DNA from: Parasphingorhabdus sp. SCSIO 66989
GTDB lineage: Bacteria; Pseudomonadota; Alphaproteobacteria; Sphingomonadales; Sphingomonadaceae
Direction of reading: 5' to 3'
DNA: 64,000 nucleotides
NCBI RefSeq assembly: GCF_032852305.1
Contig: NZ_CP136594.1
Span: forward strand, 1,339,501 to 1,403,500
Below the pieces are notes generated by a model, which saw nothing but the letters and a program-made list of their open reading frames with translations, was not told the DNA's origin and did not search any database. This document shows positions 1 to 8,572 of the stretch, one piece after another. Each line of letters opens with the position of its first letter. Position 1 is the stretch's first letter. Both the position numbers and the translations under genes were made by a program.

Positions 1-1
1 C

Positions 2-1165
2 GTACCAAAGAGCGGTCACACCATTCGACGTAGCGGGATCGCTTCATTTTGGATGAAGGGGCCAGCCGCAGCCTTCACCACATGGAAAGAACTGGTGGTG
101 AAGCACCTTGACGCTGTGGAAGCGTGGGAAAAGAACGCGGATGAGGAAGCCTTGCGCACCACAATCAACGTGGACCAAGGTGAGCCTTACATTCCTAAAG
201 CCCTTGAAGCCGGAAGACTACCAGAAGAACTCGCAGCTCGTGCGCAGCATTGGGGCGGCACACGGACAGAACCAGTTGTTCCCGAAGGTGTGCGCTTCCT
301 GATTGCTACGGTTGACGTGCAGGCTCGATCATTCGTTGTACAGGTCCATGGTATCGGCGTCGGCGGCGATGTTTGGCTCGTCGATATGTTCAAGATCAGG
401 AAAAGCAACACTCGTCTCGATGACAATGGCGAGCATATGATCCTTGATCCAGCCGGTTACATTGAGGACTGGTCCACAATAACCGAAATGGTGATCGAGA
501 AGACTTACCCTCTGGCCGATGACAGCGGGCGCCGGATGCAGGTGAAACTTGTCGGGTGTGACTCTGGCGGTAAGGCCGGTGTGACCGCACGAGCCTATGA
601 GTTTTGGCGATCATTACGGGACGACGAGATCGGCCGGCAGCATCATAATCGCTTTCAGCTTATCAAGGGTGAGCCTTCACCCAAAGCACCACGTTACCGG
701 CGTGACTATCCTGACTCCAAGCGCAAAGATCGTAATAGCGGTGCGCGGGGCGATGTACCTGTTGTCTTTCTGAACTCCAACACTCTCAAAGATCAGATCA
801 GCGGTATGCTCAATCGCTCCGATGCAGCCGGTGGACGGGTGAACTTCCCGATCTGGTATGATGAAAGCGGCAAGCAGGTGGACATATCCTGGCTGTATTC
901 TCAGCTTACCGCCGAGGTCCGGTCTGACAAGGGGTGGGTATCCAGCAGTGGGAAACGCAATGAAGCGTGGGACTTGCTCTATTACTGTGTCGGCCTTCTG
1001 CTTGATAGCCGGATCGCATTTGAGACGATTGACTGGAACAACCCGCCTGCATGGGCCGCTGAGTGGGACGTGAATACGCTTGTGTTTGAAGCCGAAGACG
1101 GGCCGCGATTCACAGAAACAACGAAGAAACGCGATTTAAGTAAGTTGGGCGAAATACTCGCTTAA
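2..1165 (+). CDS. Phage terminase large subunit, GpA family (5' end missing)
   Basis: C-terminal part of the ATPase-nuclease motor that cuts concatemeric DNA and pumps it into the prohead. The reading frame is open from base 2, so the start and the ATPase domain lie left of the window. The remaining 387 codons carry the nuclease half of the lambda gpA family: an Asp in TVDVQ, a second in VGCDSGG and a third in NEAWDLLYYC, a spacing typical of the RNase H-like nuclease. The SFW and SWEELV-like stretch near the start also matches the family. gpW and the portal follow downstream as in lambda, with one extra gene inserted between. Confidence 0.88.
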   Translation, partial: VPKSGHTIRRSGIASFWMKGPAAAFTTWKELVVKHLDAVEAWEKNADEEALRTTINVDQGEPYIPKALEAGRLPEELAARAQHWGGTRTEPVVPEGVRFLIATVDVQARSFVVQVHGIGVGGDVWLVDMFKIRKSNTRLDDNGEHMILDPAGYIEDWSTITEMVIEKTYPLADDSGRRMQVKLVGCDSGGKAGVTARAYEFWRSLRDDEIGRQHHNRFQLIKGEPSPKAPRYRRDYPDSKRKDRNSGARGDVPVVFLNSNTLKDQISGMLNRSDAAGGRVNFPIWYDESGKQVDISWLYSQLTAEVRSDKGWVSSSGKRNEAWDLLYYCVGLLLDSRIAFETIDWNNPPAWAAEWDVNTLVFEAEDGPRFTETTKKRDLSKLGEILA

Positions 1166-1225
1166 CGGGTTATTATGATTCACCAAATATAACCTGGTTG
1201 TATTTTGGCAATAAGGAATCGAACC

Positions 1226-1555
1226 ATGGTCAACAAAATCGCAGCTTTTCTCTTTTGGGGCTTTTTCGGTACTATCGGCGTAGTAATCGGTTTGATGTAC
1301 ATTTCGGGCGGACACACCGAGCGTAACCCTCGCTCATGCGAGGAAGGTTGGGATTCTGTTTACGCGGCTGAGCGCGAACATCTCAAGCGGTTGGCCGTTT
1401 ATGGACGCGACGACGATTACGAGCGCACTTCGGAACGAGTTATGAAAAGAGCAAGCGGTGGATGGAACGTCTCACTATTCACAAAAAAGGGGAATAATGT
1501 TTATGCAGTAAAACCCGACTGTTCCGTGTCATTTATCATGTCAAATGAAATATAG
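1226..1555 (+). CDS. Small membrane-anchored protein, moron-like insertion between terminase and gpW
   Basis: Unrecognised protein of 109 residues. It has one N-terminal membrane segment (about residues 5-27, rich in F, G, I and V) and then a charged, probably periplasmic domain with two Cys (in PRSCEEG and KPDCSV). The upstream TTG at 1205 is open in frame, but the ATG at 1226 is preferred because AAGGA lies at ideal spacing inside a leader (AAGGAATCGAA) that recurs before other genes of this phage. Lambda has no gene here. The gene is flanked by AT-rich spacers, which suggests a later insertion. Confidence 0.6.
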   Translation: MVNKIAAFLFWGFFGTIGVVIGLMYISGGHTERNPRSCEEGWDSVYAAEREHLKRLAVYGRDDDYERTSERVMKRASGGWNVSLFTKKGNNVYAVKPDCSVSFIMSNEI

Positions 1556-1574
1556 ATTCACATTTTATGTGAAT
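1556..1574. repeat. Short palindrome ATTCACAT-TTT-ATGTGAAT
   Basis: Perfect 8-bp arms with a 3-nt loop directly after the stop codon of the membrane-protein gene and 75 bp before gpW. It resembles the ATTCAAG palindrome family of this prophage in outer bases and size but differs inside. There is no T-run, so it does not look like a strong intrinsic terminator. Confidence 0.5.
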
Positions 1575-1648
1575 AATACTGATATAAAACAATAGGTTAT
1601 TTCAATATTTAATTGATTCGGTCTGGTCATATTGTATTTTTATGCAAT

Positions 1649-1861
1649 ATGCTTGACGAACAACAACTGCTTGATGAGGCCAAAGCGGCGTACCACCGTC
1701 TCATGATCGGTGAGTCGGTTGTTGAAGTGCGCGATCATTCGGGTGAGAGTATCCGTTACCAGCCCGCGACTGCCCACAAACTTCTTTCCTACATTCGCAG
1801 CATGGAGCCGAATTTCGCGGTTCCAGTTGGTCTCGGTAATGCCCCTTTGAGGTTTCTCTAA
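1649..1861 (+). CDS. Head-tail joining protein gpW
   Basis: Small protein that plugs the portal after packaging and forms the platform for tail attachment. At 70 residues it has the usual gpW size. The helix-turn pattern LLDEAKAAYHRLMIGESVVE followed by RYQPAT and a second helix is typical of the gpW/Gp25 adaptor family. The ATG at 1649 gives a family-length product, while the longer frame from TTG 1613 adds residues that do not belong. No clear Shine-Dalgarno sequence is visible. The stop overlaps the portal start (TAATG). Confidence 0.85.
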   Translation: MLDEQQLLDEAKAAYHRLMIGESVVEVRDHSGESIRYQPATAHKLLSYIRSMEPNFAVPVGLGNAPLRFL

Positions 1862-3561
1862 TGGGCGCGCCGGTCCAAATTGATGACCTTCTCGGCCTAG
1901 CCGGGGGAGTCGGCTCCGATCCTGCTATCGTCCCGGCAGAAGGAGTCGGCTCTGTAAAATCGGTCGCCGGTGGTGCCTATGATGGCGCTAACCGATTTGA
2001 CCGGGAACTGGCGCTTTGGGCACCGCCGATCACGTCTGCGGACAATGAGATACTGCCCGCAAAGGCTATGGCCGATGCACGGACGCGGGACACGATGCGC
2101 AATGACGCATACATCTCGAACATTGGCAGCATCCACCAGAACTACATCGTTGGTTCGGTATTTCTTCTCAACGCTAAACCATCAACCCGCGTCCTTTGGG
2201 GGCAGGCTGATGACGTTTGGGAAGAAGAGTTCCAAGAGGAAGTCGAAGAGAAGTTCACGCTATGGGCGGAAAGCAGTGAGTGTTGGGTGGACGCGACGCG
2301 CCGCAACACTTTCTCTGAGATGGTCCGCCTCGTTACCGGCATTAACTTCATGGGAGGGGAGTCCTTCTCAGCCGTCGAATGGTTGCGCGAAGAGAGCGAC
2401 CGCCCATTCAACACAGCCATTTTGCTGCTCGACAACGAGCGGATCACCACGCCACCGACTGCACAGTTTGATGTTCGGGTGCGTGGCGGTGTTCGGCGCA
2501 ACAAGCGCGGTCGGCCCCTCGGTTATTATGTCCGGCAAGCGCATCCGTCAGATTTCCGTGATCCTGACGTGCATGATTTCAAATATGTGCGCGCCAACCG
2601 CCCTTGGGGCCGCAAGCAGATCATTCACATTTTCGAGCAGGTACGACCCGATCAGACACGCGGCATTTCAGAACTGACTGCGATGCTACGTGAGACCTAT
2701 CAGGCGCGCAAAATTCGTGATGTTGCCTTGCAGAACATGATCGTCAACTCATCATATGCGGCAGCTATTGAGAGCGATCTTCCGACCGATGTGATTTTCA
2801 ATCTGATTGGTGGCGGCAATGTCACCAATGATGGGCGGGTTGAAGAGGCGATTTCGACGTACATGGACTCTTATCTGTCCACGGTTGCCCAATATGTCGG
2901 TAAGTCGAAATACGCCCAACTTGACGGCGTTAAGATTCCACACTTGCCTCCAGGTTCTAAGCTGAATCTGATGCCGGTAGGCAAAGGGGGATTGCTCGGT
3001 ACTGAGTTCGAGCAATCGCTATTGCGCTATCTGGCCGCAGGTAGCGGTGTATCTGGTGAACAGGTTTCGCGGGACTATTCGCGCACCAACTATTCTTCGA
3101 TCAAGGCTGCCCTGGCTGACACTCAGCTTTACATGGCTTCAAAGAAGAAGATCATTGCCGACCGATGGGCGACGGCGGTGTTCAAGCTGTGGTTTGAGGA
3201 AGCTTATAATCGCGGCGCGATTGAGACGCTGAATCGTCCCAACGCCCCCAACTATTACGACCCCCTGATGGCCGAAGCCTACACGGCTTGCGATTGGATC
3301 GGCGCATCACGCGGTCAGATCGAAGAACTCAAGGAAACGCAGGCAGCCATTGCGCGACTTAACGCGGGGATCAGCACCCGTGAAATCGAGATTGCGCGCT
3401 TTGGTCGCGACTACCGCAAAGTGTTCCGTCAGATTGCCCGCGAACAGCGGATGGCCGACGAACTCGGCCTCGATTTCTCCGGCAACGAGGCGATGATGGG
3501 CGCGGTTTCTGACGCCTCAAGCGATGACCAGGAAGCAAGGGAGCCACGAGATGACCAATAA
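1861..3561 (+). CDS. Phage portal protein, lambda gpB family
   Basis: Dodecameric ring at the unique capsid vertex through which DNA enters and leaves. The 566 residues match the lambda-type portal length. Family-typical segments are visible: the GANRFDRELALW start, the ARTRDTMRNDAYISN helix, SSYAAAIESDLP, and the GEQVSRDYSRTNYSSIKAAL loop near residues 400-420. It starts on the last base of the gpW stop and overlaps the protease start by 11 bp, so the three genes are translationally coupled. Confidence 0.93.
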   Translation: MGAPVQIDDLLGLAGGVGSDPAIVPAEGVGSVKSVAGGAYDGANRFDRELALWAPPITSADNEILPAKAMADARTRDTMRNDAYISNIGSIHQNYIVGSVFLLNAKPSTRVLWGQADDVWEEEFQEEVEEKFTLWAESSECWVDATRRNTFSEMVRLVTGINFMGGESFSAVEWLREESDRPFNTAILLLDNERITTPPTAQFDVRVRGGVRRNKRGRPLGYYVRQAHPSDFRDPDVHDFKYVRANRPWGRKQIIHIFEQVRPDQTRGISELTAMLRETYQARKIRDVALQNMIVNSSYAAAIESDLPTDVIFNLIGGGNVTNDGRVEEAISTYMDSYLSTVAQYVGKSKYAQLDGVKIPHLPPGSKLNLMPVGKGGLLGTEFEQSLLRYLAAGSGVSGEQVSRDYSRTNYSSIKAALADTQLYMASKKKIIADRWATAVFKLWFEEAYNRGAIETLNRPNAPNYYDPLMAEAYTACDWIGASRGQIEELKETQAAIARLNAGISTREIEIARFGRDYRKVFRQIAREQRMADELGLDFSGNEAMMGAVSDASSDDQEAREPRDDQ

Positions 3562-4912
3562 CACCATTCTGTCTCGCTTCGACAAGGTTCCGGCCCTTCT
3601 CAACCCAAATTCTGAGAGTTGGTTCGAGGCCCGCGCACAAGCCCTGAGCGAGTTTCTGAACGCCAACATTAAGCTGCTCAGTGCGGACAATGACAACACC
3701 TATAGTCCTTCGGGCCGCGCCGTGGACAATGATGACGGTTATTGGCCTTCCGAGGATAGCTGGCTGTCAGCTTATCGCCCGTACAACGTCATGAACGGTA
3801 CGCTGCACATCCCGGTAAAAGGGATTTTGCTCACCAACTTCGGCTACACGATAAGCGATTGGGCGACCGGCTATGAATATGTCTGTCGCGCTCTTTCCCG
3901 TGGTCTGGCCGATAGCGCGGTCGAACGCATTGCTTTGCGCGTGGACAGCGGCGGCGGTGCTGTTGCTGAGTGCTTTGATTGTGCTGATCGCATCTACGCG
4001 GCGCGGCAGGTTAAACCCGTCGAAACCTTCGTTAGCGAAAACGCATATTCTGCCGCTTACGCGCTCGCCAGCGCCAGCAGTGCAATCAATCTCGAACGCA
4101 CTGCGGGCGCAGGCTCTATCGGCGTTGTGATCTCTCACATGGATATGTCGAAACGGATGGAGGCAATGGGGGTCAATATCACCTTCGTTCATGCCGGAAA
4201 GCACAAAGTTGACGGCAACGCTTACGCCCCTCTGAGCGATGAAATGAAGAGCCGGCTGCAAGTGCGGGTTGATGAAATTTACGATGTTTTCGTGTCGCAA
4301 GTGGCACGGAATCGCGGACTGAATGAGCAGGTTGTTCGGGACACCGAAGCCCGCATTTATTCCGCAGCCGAAGCCTTGTCCCTTGGGTTGGTCTCTCAGG
4401 TCGGCCCCATGGACGAGTTATTGTCCTCATTCGAGGCCGACAATCCACAAGAACAGGAGCAACCTACCATGTCCAAAGAGAACACGGACACTTCTGCGGC
4501 TGAAAATGAGGCCGCAGTTACCGAAGCCCGCGCCGAAGGCCGCAAAGCAGGTATTGCCGAAGGCATTGCTGCCGAGCGTGAGCGTCAGAAAACCATCCGT
4601 GGTTGTGACGCCGCAAAGACGCGCCCCATCGCCGCCGAAAACGTCGCCATGAACACCGACATGAGTGCTGAGGATGCTGAAAAGTTCCTCGCTAACATGC
4701 CGGAAGAAACCACCATGCTCGAAGAAGCGACGACTACTCAGTCGGGCAGTTTTGAGCAGGCAATGGCGACCGGCAACCTCGATCTCGACGCCAATGTTTG
4801 GAAGTCCGAGCAGGAAGACGAGAACGCCAATGAGGGTCAGGCCGGTGCGAATACACTGCTCGCAGCTCGCAAGGCGATGACCGGCTTTGGTCCGTCGAAC
4901 AAGGCTGCGTGA
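3551..4912 (+). CDS. Head maturation protease, S49 (SppA/ClpP-like), fused to scaffold
   Basis: Procapsid protease with a C-terminal scaffolding region, equivalent to lambda gpC. The S49 domain covers about residues 80-290: VDSGGG at 132-136, the probable nucleophile Ser167 in NAYSAAY, and the general-base Lys in HAGKHKVDGN (Lys217 or Lys219). Residues after about 310 are charged, Ala/Glu-rich and helical, as expected of a scaffold. The ATG at 3551 is chosen over 3524 because AAGGGAG precedes it. A second in-frame start at 4469 is listed separately. The next gene is the decoration protein, as in lambda. Confidence 0.9.
   Translation: MTNNTILSRFDKVPALLNPNSESWFEARAQALSEFLNANIKLLSADNDNTYSPSGRAVDNDDGYWPSEDSWLSAYRPYNVMNGTLHIPVKGILLTNFGYTISDWATGYEYVCRALSRGLADSAVERIALRVDSGGGAVAECFDCADRIYAARQVKPVETFVSENAYSAAYALASASSAINLERTAGAGSIGVVISHMDMSKRMEAMGVNITFVHAGKHKVDGNAYAPLSDEMKSRLQVRVDEIYDVFVSQVARNRGLNEQVVRDTEARIYSAAEALSLGLVSQVGPMDELLSSFEADNPQEQEQPTMSKENTDTSAAENEAAVTEARAEGRKAGIAEGIAAERERQKTIRGCDAAKTRPIAAENVAMNTDMSAEDAEKFLANMPEETTMLEEATTTQSGSFEQAMATGNLDLDANVWKSEQEDENANEGQAGANTLLAARKAMTGFGPSNKAA
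4469..4912 (+). CDS. Nested scaffold protein from an internal start (lambda Nu3-like)
   Basis: In-frame internal ATG within the protease gene, preceded by AGGAG 13 bases upstream of the ATG. It would make a separate 147-residue scaffold identical to the C-terminus of the protease. The product is Glu/Ala-rich and predicted helical. Lambda makes Nu3 from gene C in the same way, and the position matches. That a separate protein is made is inferred from the start signal and family precedent. Confidence 0.65.
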   Translation: MSKENTDTSAAENEAAVTEARAEGRKAGIAEGIAAERERQKTIRGCDAAKTRPIAAENVAMNTDMSAEDAEKFLANMPEETTMLEEATTTQSGSFEQAMATGNLDLDANVWKSEQEDENANEGQAGANTLLAARKAMTGFGPSNKAA

Positions 4913-4953
4913 ACGTCGCCTGATTTACCCACTCATTCAAAAGGATGAATACA

Positions 4954-5409
4954 ATGTCCAATATTCCTCATGACGGTGGAGGTCTGCCTTCATACGAAAC
5001 CGATAATTTCAGCTATGTTGAACTTATCGCAGGCGAACAGCCCAAAATCCTGACTGTGAGCGGTTACAGCGCCGATGGCTCGGTTGCAATGCCCGCTTAC
5101 ACCGTGGTCGGTTTCGACGGGCGCGGTGATCTGGTTCCGGCGACGATTGACACTCTGGCACCGGAAAACAGCATTGCGCCTATCGGTATCACTGCGTCTC
5201 CGATCCTCGGCAACAACGTCACTCAGCCTGTTGGCCTTATCCGTGCCGGTAACTTCAACATTGGCGCGTTGACGGTGGACGGCACTTACAGCGACCCAGC
5301 AACTCTGCTTGCTGCGTTTGAGGATGCTCCGACGCCGACCAACATTGTTCTGCAACAGATTAATGGCGCGGCTCCGCAGGTTCTCGGTGCCGGTACGCCG
5401 CAAATCTGA
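4954..5409 (+). CDS. Head decoration protein, lambda gpD family
   Basis: Trimeric protein that binds the expanded capsid and stabilises it against DNA pressure. The 151-residue product has the gpD-like order of beta segments (ILTVSGYSADG, TVVGFDGRGDLVPA, APIGITASPI, LIRAGNFNIGAL). It lies between the protease/scaffold and the major capsid gene as in lambda. The ATG at 4954 is preferred to 4945 because AAGGA then sits at normal spacing. Confidence 0.85.
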   Translation: MSNIPHDGGGLPSYETDNFSYVELIAGEQPKILTVSGYSADGSVAMPAYTVVGFDGRGDLVPATIDTLAPENSIAPIGITASPILGNNVTQPVGLIRAGNFNIGALTVDGTYSDPATLLAAFEDAPTPTNIVLQQINGAAPQVLGAGTPQI

Positions 5410-5441
5410 TCTGACTCCAATTTAAGAAGAGGATACTTCCA

Positions 5442-6485
5442 ATGACTATCACGCCTCAGTTCTATGATACCGCCGCGCTGCTCGGTGTCATGCGTGAAGA
5501 AGACGCTCCAAGTTTCTTTTGGGCCAGTTACTTCACCAACCAAACCAATCAGGACGATGAGTACATCGACTTTGAGAAGATTCCGCACAGCGGTCGTAGG
5601 CTGGCGACCTTCGTGACTCCGATGTCGCAAGGCAAGCCTATTTACGAACGCCGCTCTGTGCTGACTCGGATCAAACCGTCCTACATCAAAATGAAGGATG
5701 CGGTGACACCGGATCGGGTCATGAAACGCCGTCCGGGTGAACTGCTTGACCCCAACCCTTCTTCGCCTGAGATGCGTCGTCAGGCGATCATTGCTGATAT
5801 TGCTGTTCAGCATAATGAAGCGATTGATCGTCGGCTCGAATGGCTGGCCGCCCGTGCAATGATCGACGGTCGCGTAGTTATCGAAGATGACTTGTCGCCT
5901 TCTCGTGAAGTCGATTTTCGCCGCGACGCCGCGCACACAGTTGCGCTGACTACTGGTGCGCGTTGGGATCAGACGACCGCTACCATTACTGAGAACATTG
6001 AGACTTGGCGAACTCTCTGTCGTCGCGCCGAGTTCGGTGGTCGCACCAATCGGGTCATTTTTGGTACTGATGCTTGGGACGCCGTTCGTAAGAACGATGA
6101 CATCAAAGCACTCATGGATCGCAATTTCCGTGGTCGTGATGGCAATGTCCGCACCGGCCTGTCTCGTGATTCTGAGATCGAGTTCGTCGGTGATCTTGGT
6201 CCTGATCTCGAAGCCTGGGTTTATTCGGATTACTATGAGGAAGGTAGCACTCGTGTCGATTTCCTCGACCCGAAAGCTGTGGTTCTCACTGGTCCGAACC
6301 TCAATGGGTATCGCTGCTTTGGCGCGATCCAAGACCCTCATGCACGTTATGGCGCATGGGATCGATTCCCTCGCAACTATTTGGAGCAGGGTGATCCAGC
6401 AGCCGAATACGTGCTGACTCAATCTGCGCCGATCATGGTGCCGATGAATCCGAACGTCACGTTCAAGGCAACTGTGTTGACTTGA
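5442..6485 (+). CDS. Major capsid protein, lambda gpE family
   Basis: Main shell protein, 347 residues, the normal length for the lambda gpE family. The N-terminal FWASYFTNQ, the YIDFEKI strand, the KPIYERRSVLTRIKPSYIKMKDAVTP segment and the C-terminal VPMNPNVTF are recognisable family features. AGAGGA upstream supports the start. A strong intrinsic terminator follows at 6494, probably trimming expression of the genes downstream. Confidence 0.93.
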   Translation: MTITPQFYDTAALLGVMREEDAPSFFWASYFTNQTNQDDEYIDFEKIPHSGRRLATFVTPMSQGKPIYERRSVLTRIKPSYIKMKDAVTPDRVMKRRPGELLDPNPSSPEMRRQAIIADIAVQHNEAIDRRLEWLAARAMIDGRVVIEDDLSPSREVDFRRDAAHTVALTTGARWDQTTATITENIETWRTLCRRAEFGGRTNRVIFGTDAWDAVRKNDDIKALMDRNFRGRDGNVRTGLSRDSEIEFVGDLGPDLEAWVYSDYYEEGSTRVDFLDPKAVVLTGPNLNGYRCFGAIQDPHARYGAWDRFPRNYLEQGDPAAEYVLTQSAPIMVPMNPNVTFKATVLT

Positions 6486-6493
6486 GCCAAAGG

Positions 6494-6526
6494 TCGGGAG
6501 GGCTGTGCCGGTCCTCCCGATTTTTT
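6494..6526 (+). terminator. Intrinsic terminator after the capsid gene
   Basis: Perfect 8-bp GC-rich stem, TCGGGAGG at 6494-6501 and CCTCCCGA at 6113 positions into the 6.5-kb region (6513-6520), with an 11-nt loop followed by six T. It lies within the head operon, so partial read-through must supply the downstream tail genes. Confidence 0.85.
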
Positions 6527-6550
6527 CGTTTCAATAGAAGGGACAAGACA

Positions 6551-6991
6551 ATGACCAATTATGTTGCAGTTAATCGCATTGAGAGCCGCAAGGACAACAA
6601 ACCTGTAGTGACTGACCCAGGTAAGCCGTTCAAGCCGGCCGATGCGGATGAAGCAAAGAGCCTTTTGGCCTTGGGTGCTATCAAAGAGGTCGAAACCTCT
6701 GCGCCAGCGGACGATAAGCCGCTCACCGTAAACGAGATTAAAACAACCGTGGCCAAACTGGTCAAGGACAATGACGCAGCAACTCTCGAAGTCATGCTTT
6801 CGGTTGAAGAAGACGGCCCCAACCGTTCGACAGCGATCAAAGCCATTCAGGACGCCCTTGAGGAAATTAAGGCTGCGGGTGAAGGCAGTGAGGGTGACAG
6901 CGGCGAAGAAGCCGCCTCCGAAGGTGAGGGTGAGACCACCCCAAGCACCGAGGAAGGTGCCGGTGACGGCGAAGAGCAAGGTTTGCTGTAA
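6551..6991 (+). CDS. Small acidic phage protein in the gpFI position
   Basis: A 146-residue protein at the place of lambda FI (packaging/head assembly). The N-terminal 40 residues look like a small beta fold; residues 55-100 form a helical module; the last 45 residues are almost entirely G, E, S, A and T with strong negative charge. The helical module (VNEIKT, then AATLEVML, EEDG, RSTAIKAI) recurs in the gene at 43792. The start at 6551 follows GAAGGG; the longer frame from 6482 runs through the terminator and is rejected. Function is not assigned. Confidence 0.75.
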   Translation: MTNYVAVNRIESRKDNKPVVTDPGKPFKPADADEAKSLLALGAIKEVETSAPADDKPLTVNEIKTTVAKLVKDNDAATLEVMLSVEEDGPNRSTAIKAIQDALEEIKAAGEGSEGDSGEEAASEGEGETTPSTEEGAGDGEEQGLL

Positions 6992-7378
6992 ATGCCTCGG
7001 CGCGGTTTCCGTGAAATCCTGCGTAAAGGGCGTTCCTATCTTCATGACCACATGAAGACGGAAGCGCTCTTTATCGCCTATAACGGAGCCGTGCCGATCC
7101 CTGTGACAATCAGGGATAGCTTGCGATCCACAACAACAGGCGATCAAGGGTCATCGACAAACGGTTATGCCGAAATGGCCGACGATGTGCCCATGATCGT
7201 CTTTTTGGTGGCGGAACTGGCTGACGCCAAACATGGTTCCATTTTCTCTGTGGCCCCCGGCGAAGCCTATCGGGTTGAGCGCACATTTCCTCCTAACGAC
7301 ATAACCCGCAAAGCTGAGGTTGTGCGATTGAGTGACAGTGAAGCTGCCGGACTTCCGGTGCCGGAGGCACAGCCATGA
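6992..7378 (+). CDS. Probable head-tail connector (gpFII position)
   Basis: Unrecognised 128-residue protein between the FI-like gene and the gpZ-like gene, the position of the head-tail joining protein in lambda. It contains a beta-rich core (PIPVTIRDS, PMIVFLVAEL, AYRVERTFPPNDITRKAEVVRL) consistent with a small connector ring protein. It overlaps the next gene by ATGA. The role rests on gene order only. Confidence 0.6.
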   Translation: MPRRGFREILRKGRSYLHDHMKTEALFIAYNGAVPIPVTIRDSLRSTTTGDQGSSTNGYAEMADDVPMIVFLVAELADAKHGSIFSVAPGEAYRVERTFPPNDITRKAEVVRLSDSEAAGLPVPEAQP

Positions 7379-7974
7379 GACCTTATGTTGTCGCGGTTGA
7401 AGGGTTATCTGAGGCAATTTCGGCTTATGGCGAACTCCCCCCGAAGATAGTTCGTTTTGCCCGCATGGCGATCAATACGACAGCACGGCGTTCGCGGACA
7501 TTGGCTTCGCGGGAAATGCGCCGACAGGTGGCGTTCACAGCGCGCTATCTGTCCGACAAGTCCGGTCGGCTGTCGATCAGTCAAACCGCAACCGATGCTC
7601 GCCTGGAAGCCCGCATACGCGGTCGTCATCGCCCAACATCTCTCGCTCGCTTTTCACGCGGCGGCGGTCGGCGCGGCGTTCGTGTACAGGTTAAGCCGGG
7701 TAGTTCGCAGGTGATGGACCGGGCCTTTTTCATGCCGCTTCGTGCCGGTCGAGCGCCGATTGAAACGCGCTCAAATCTCGGTCTGGCTATTCGGCTTCGA
7801 CCAGGCGAGCGCTTGGCAAACAAGCACAAAATGATTCAAGTCTCAGGCAACCTGTACCTGCTTTATGGCCCTAGTGTCGATCAGGTGTTCAGAACGGTTG
7901 CTGAGGACATCAAACCGGAAGCGGCTGACATACTCCAAGCCGAGTTTAACCGGCTGCTGGACAGGTTGAACTGA
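7375..7974 (+). CDS. Minor tail / tail completion protein, gpZ-like
   Basis: 199 residues. A helical, basic N-terminal half (MAINTTARRSRTLASREMRRQ) precedes a basic region with several Arg-Gly pairs and a C-terminal DIKPEAADILQAEFNRLLDRL helix. This is the usual look of lambda gpZ-like neck proteins, and the position agrees. It starts within the previous stop (ATGA) and is separated from the next start by one base. Confidence 0.72.
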   Translation: MRPYVVAVEGLSEAISAYGELPPKIVRFARMAINTTARRSRTLASREMRRQVAFTARYLSDKSGRLSISQTATDARLEARIRGRHRPTSLARFSRGGGRRGVRVQVKPGSSQVMDRAFFMPLRAGRAPIETRSNLGLAIRLRPGERLANKHKMIQVSGNLYLLYGPSVDQVFRTVAEDIKPEAADILQAEFNRLLDRLN

Positions 7975-7975
7975 C

Positions 7976-8530
7976 ATGCCAAACATACCCTTTCGCTTGC
8001 GTATCCTTATGGCCATCACAGATGCGTTGGAAGAGATAACGGCTGCTGGCAACTACACTTTTGATCTCAGCCCCTTCACAGATGAAGACGGACAAACCGT
8101 TCATCGCGTCAACCGTGGCCGAGTCTTTTTCGGTGATAGTGACCCGTTGCCGATGGTCGCCATTCTTGAACGCCCGGAAGAGTCAGAGGAACTGACAGAC
8201 CCCAACCCGTTGCCTACAGCATCTTTATTCAACTATCACTTAGTCATTCAAGGTTTCTTGAATGACAACAAAGACAACCCTACCGACGATGCCCATATAC
8301 TGCTTGCCGATGTGCGCAGGCGGCTTGCAATTGAGCGGGCGCGTAAAGACCAAAACCAGAGACTTCCCGACCCCTTTGGCCTTGGAAGTAAAAGAGAATA
8401 TAATAGAATTGACGACTTTGACTTTGGCGCTGGATTGGTGCGGCCACCTGATGAAGTGTCGGCCAAAAGCTACTTCTGGCTCCCGGTCAAAATGAAGCTG
8501 ATCGAAGACCCACTTTACCCTTTCAATTAA
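7976..8530 (+). CDS. Tail terminator-like protein (gpU position)
   Basis: 184 residues, placed directly before the tail tube gene, where the tail terminator lies in siphoviruses. The N-terminal helix (LRILMAITDALEEIT) followed by beta strands and a VIQGFLNDNKDNPTDDAHILLADVRRRL helix fits the tail terminator fold. Recognition is weak and mostly positional. A perfect copy of the dispersed palindrome lies inside this gene at 8246-8263. Confidence 0.62.
   Translation: MPNIPFRLRILMAITDALEEITAAGNYTFDLSPFTDEDGQTVHRVNRGRVFFGDSDPLPMVAILERPEESEELTDPNPLPTASLFNYHLVIQGFLNDNKDNPTDDAHILLADVRRRLAIERARKDQNQRLPDPFGLGSKREYNRIDDFDFGAGLVRPPDEVSAKSYFWLPVKMKLIEDPLYPFN
8246..8263. repeat. Dispersed palindrome ATTCAAG-GTTT-CTTGAAT (intragenic copy)
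   Basis: Perfect member of the 18-bp palindrome family, extended here to 9-bp arms (TC before, GA after). It lies inside the tail terminator-like gene, about 300 bp upstream of the tail tube copy. Confidence 0.85.
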
Positions 8531-8535
8531 CACGT

Positions 8536-8553
8536 ATTCAAGTAAACTTGAAT
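8536..8553. promoter_or_regulatory. Dispersed palindrome ATTCAAG-TAAA-CTTGAAT before the tail tube gene
   Basis: Perfect copy in the 42-bp gap between the tail terminator and tail tube genes, ending 9 bases before the GGAGG ribosome-binding site at 8563-8567. It could be an operator in DNA or a hairpin in mRNA. Confidence 0.8.
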
Positions 8554-8572
8554 TTCGACAATGGAGGAAATT

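Noticed and set aside
5286-6422. Long minus-strand frame (378 codons) across the capsid gene
   Set aside because: Antisense to the well-recognised decoration and major capsid genes; no domain-like features and no start signal.
6482-6550. N-terminal extension of the gpFI-position gene
   Set aside because: It would translate through the strong terminator; ATG 6551 has its own ribosome-binding site.
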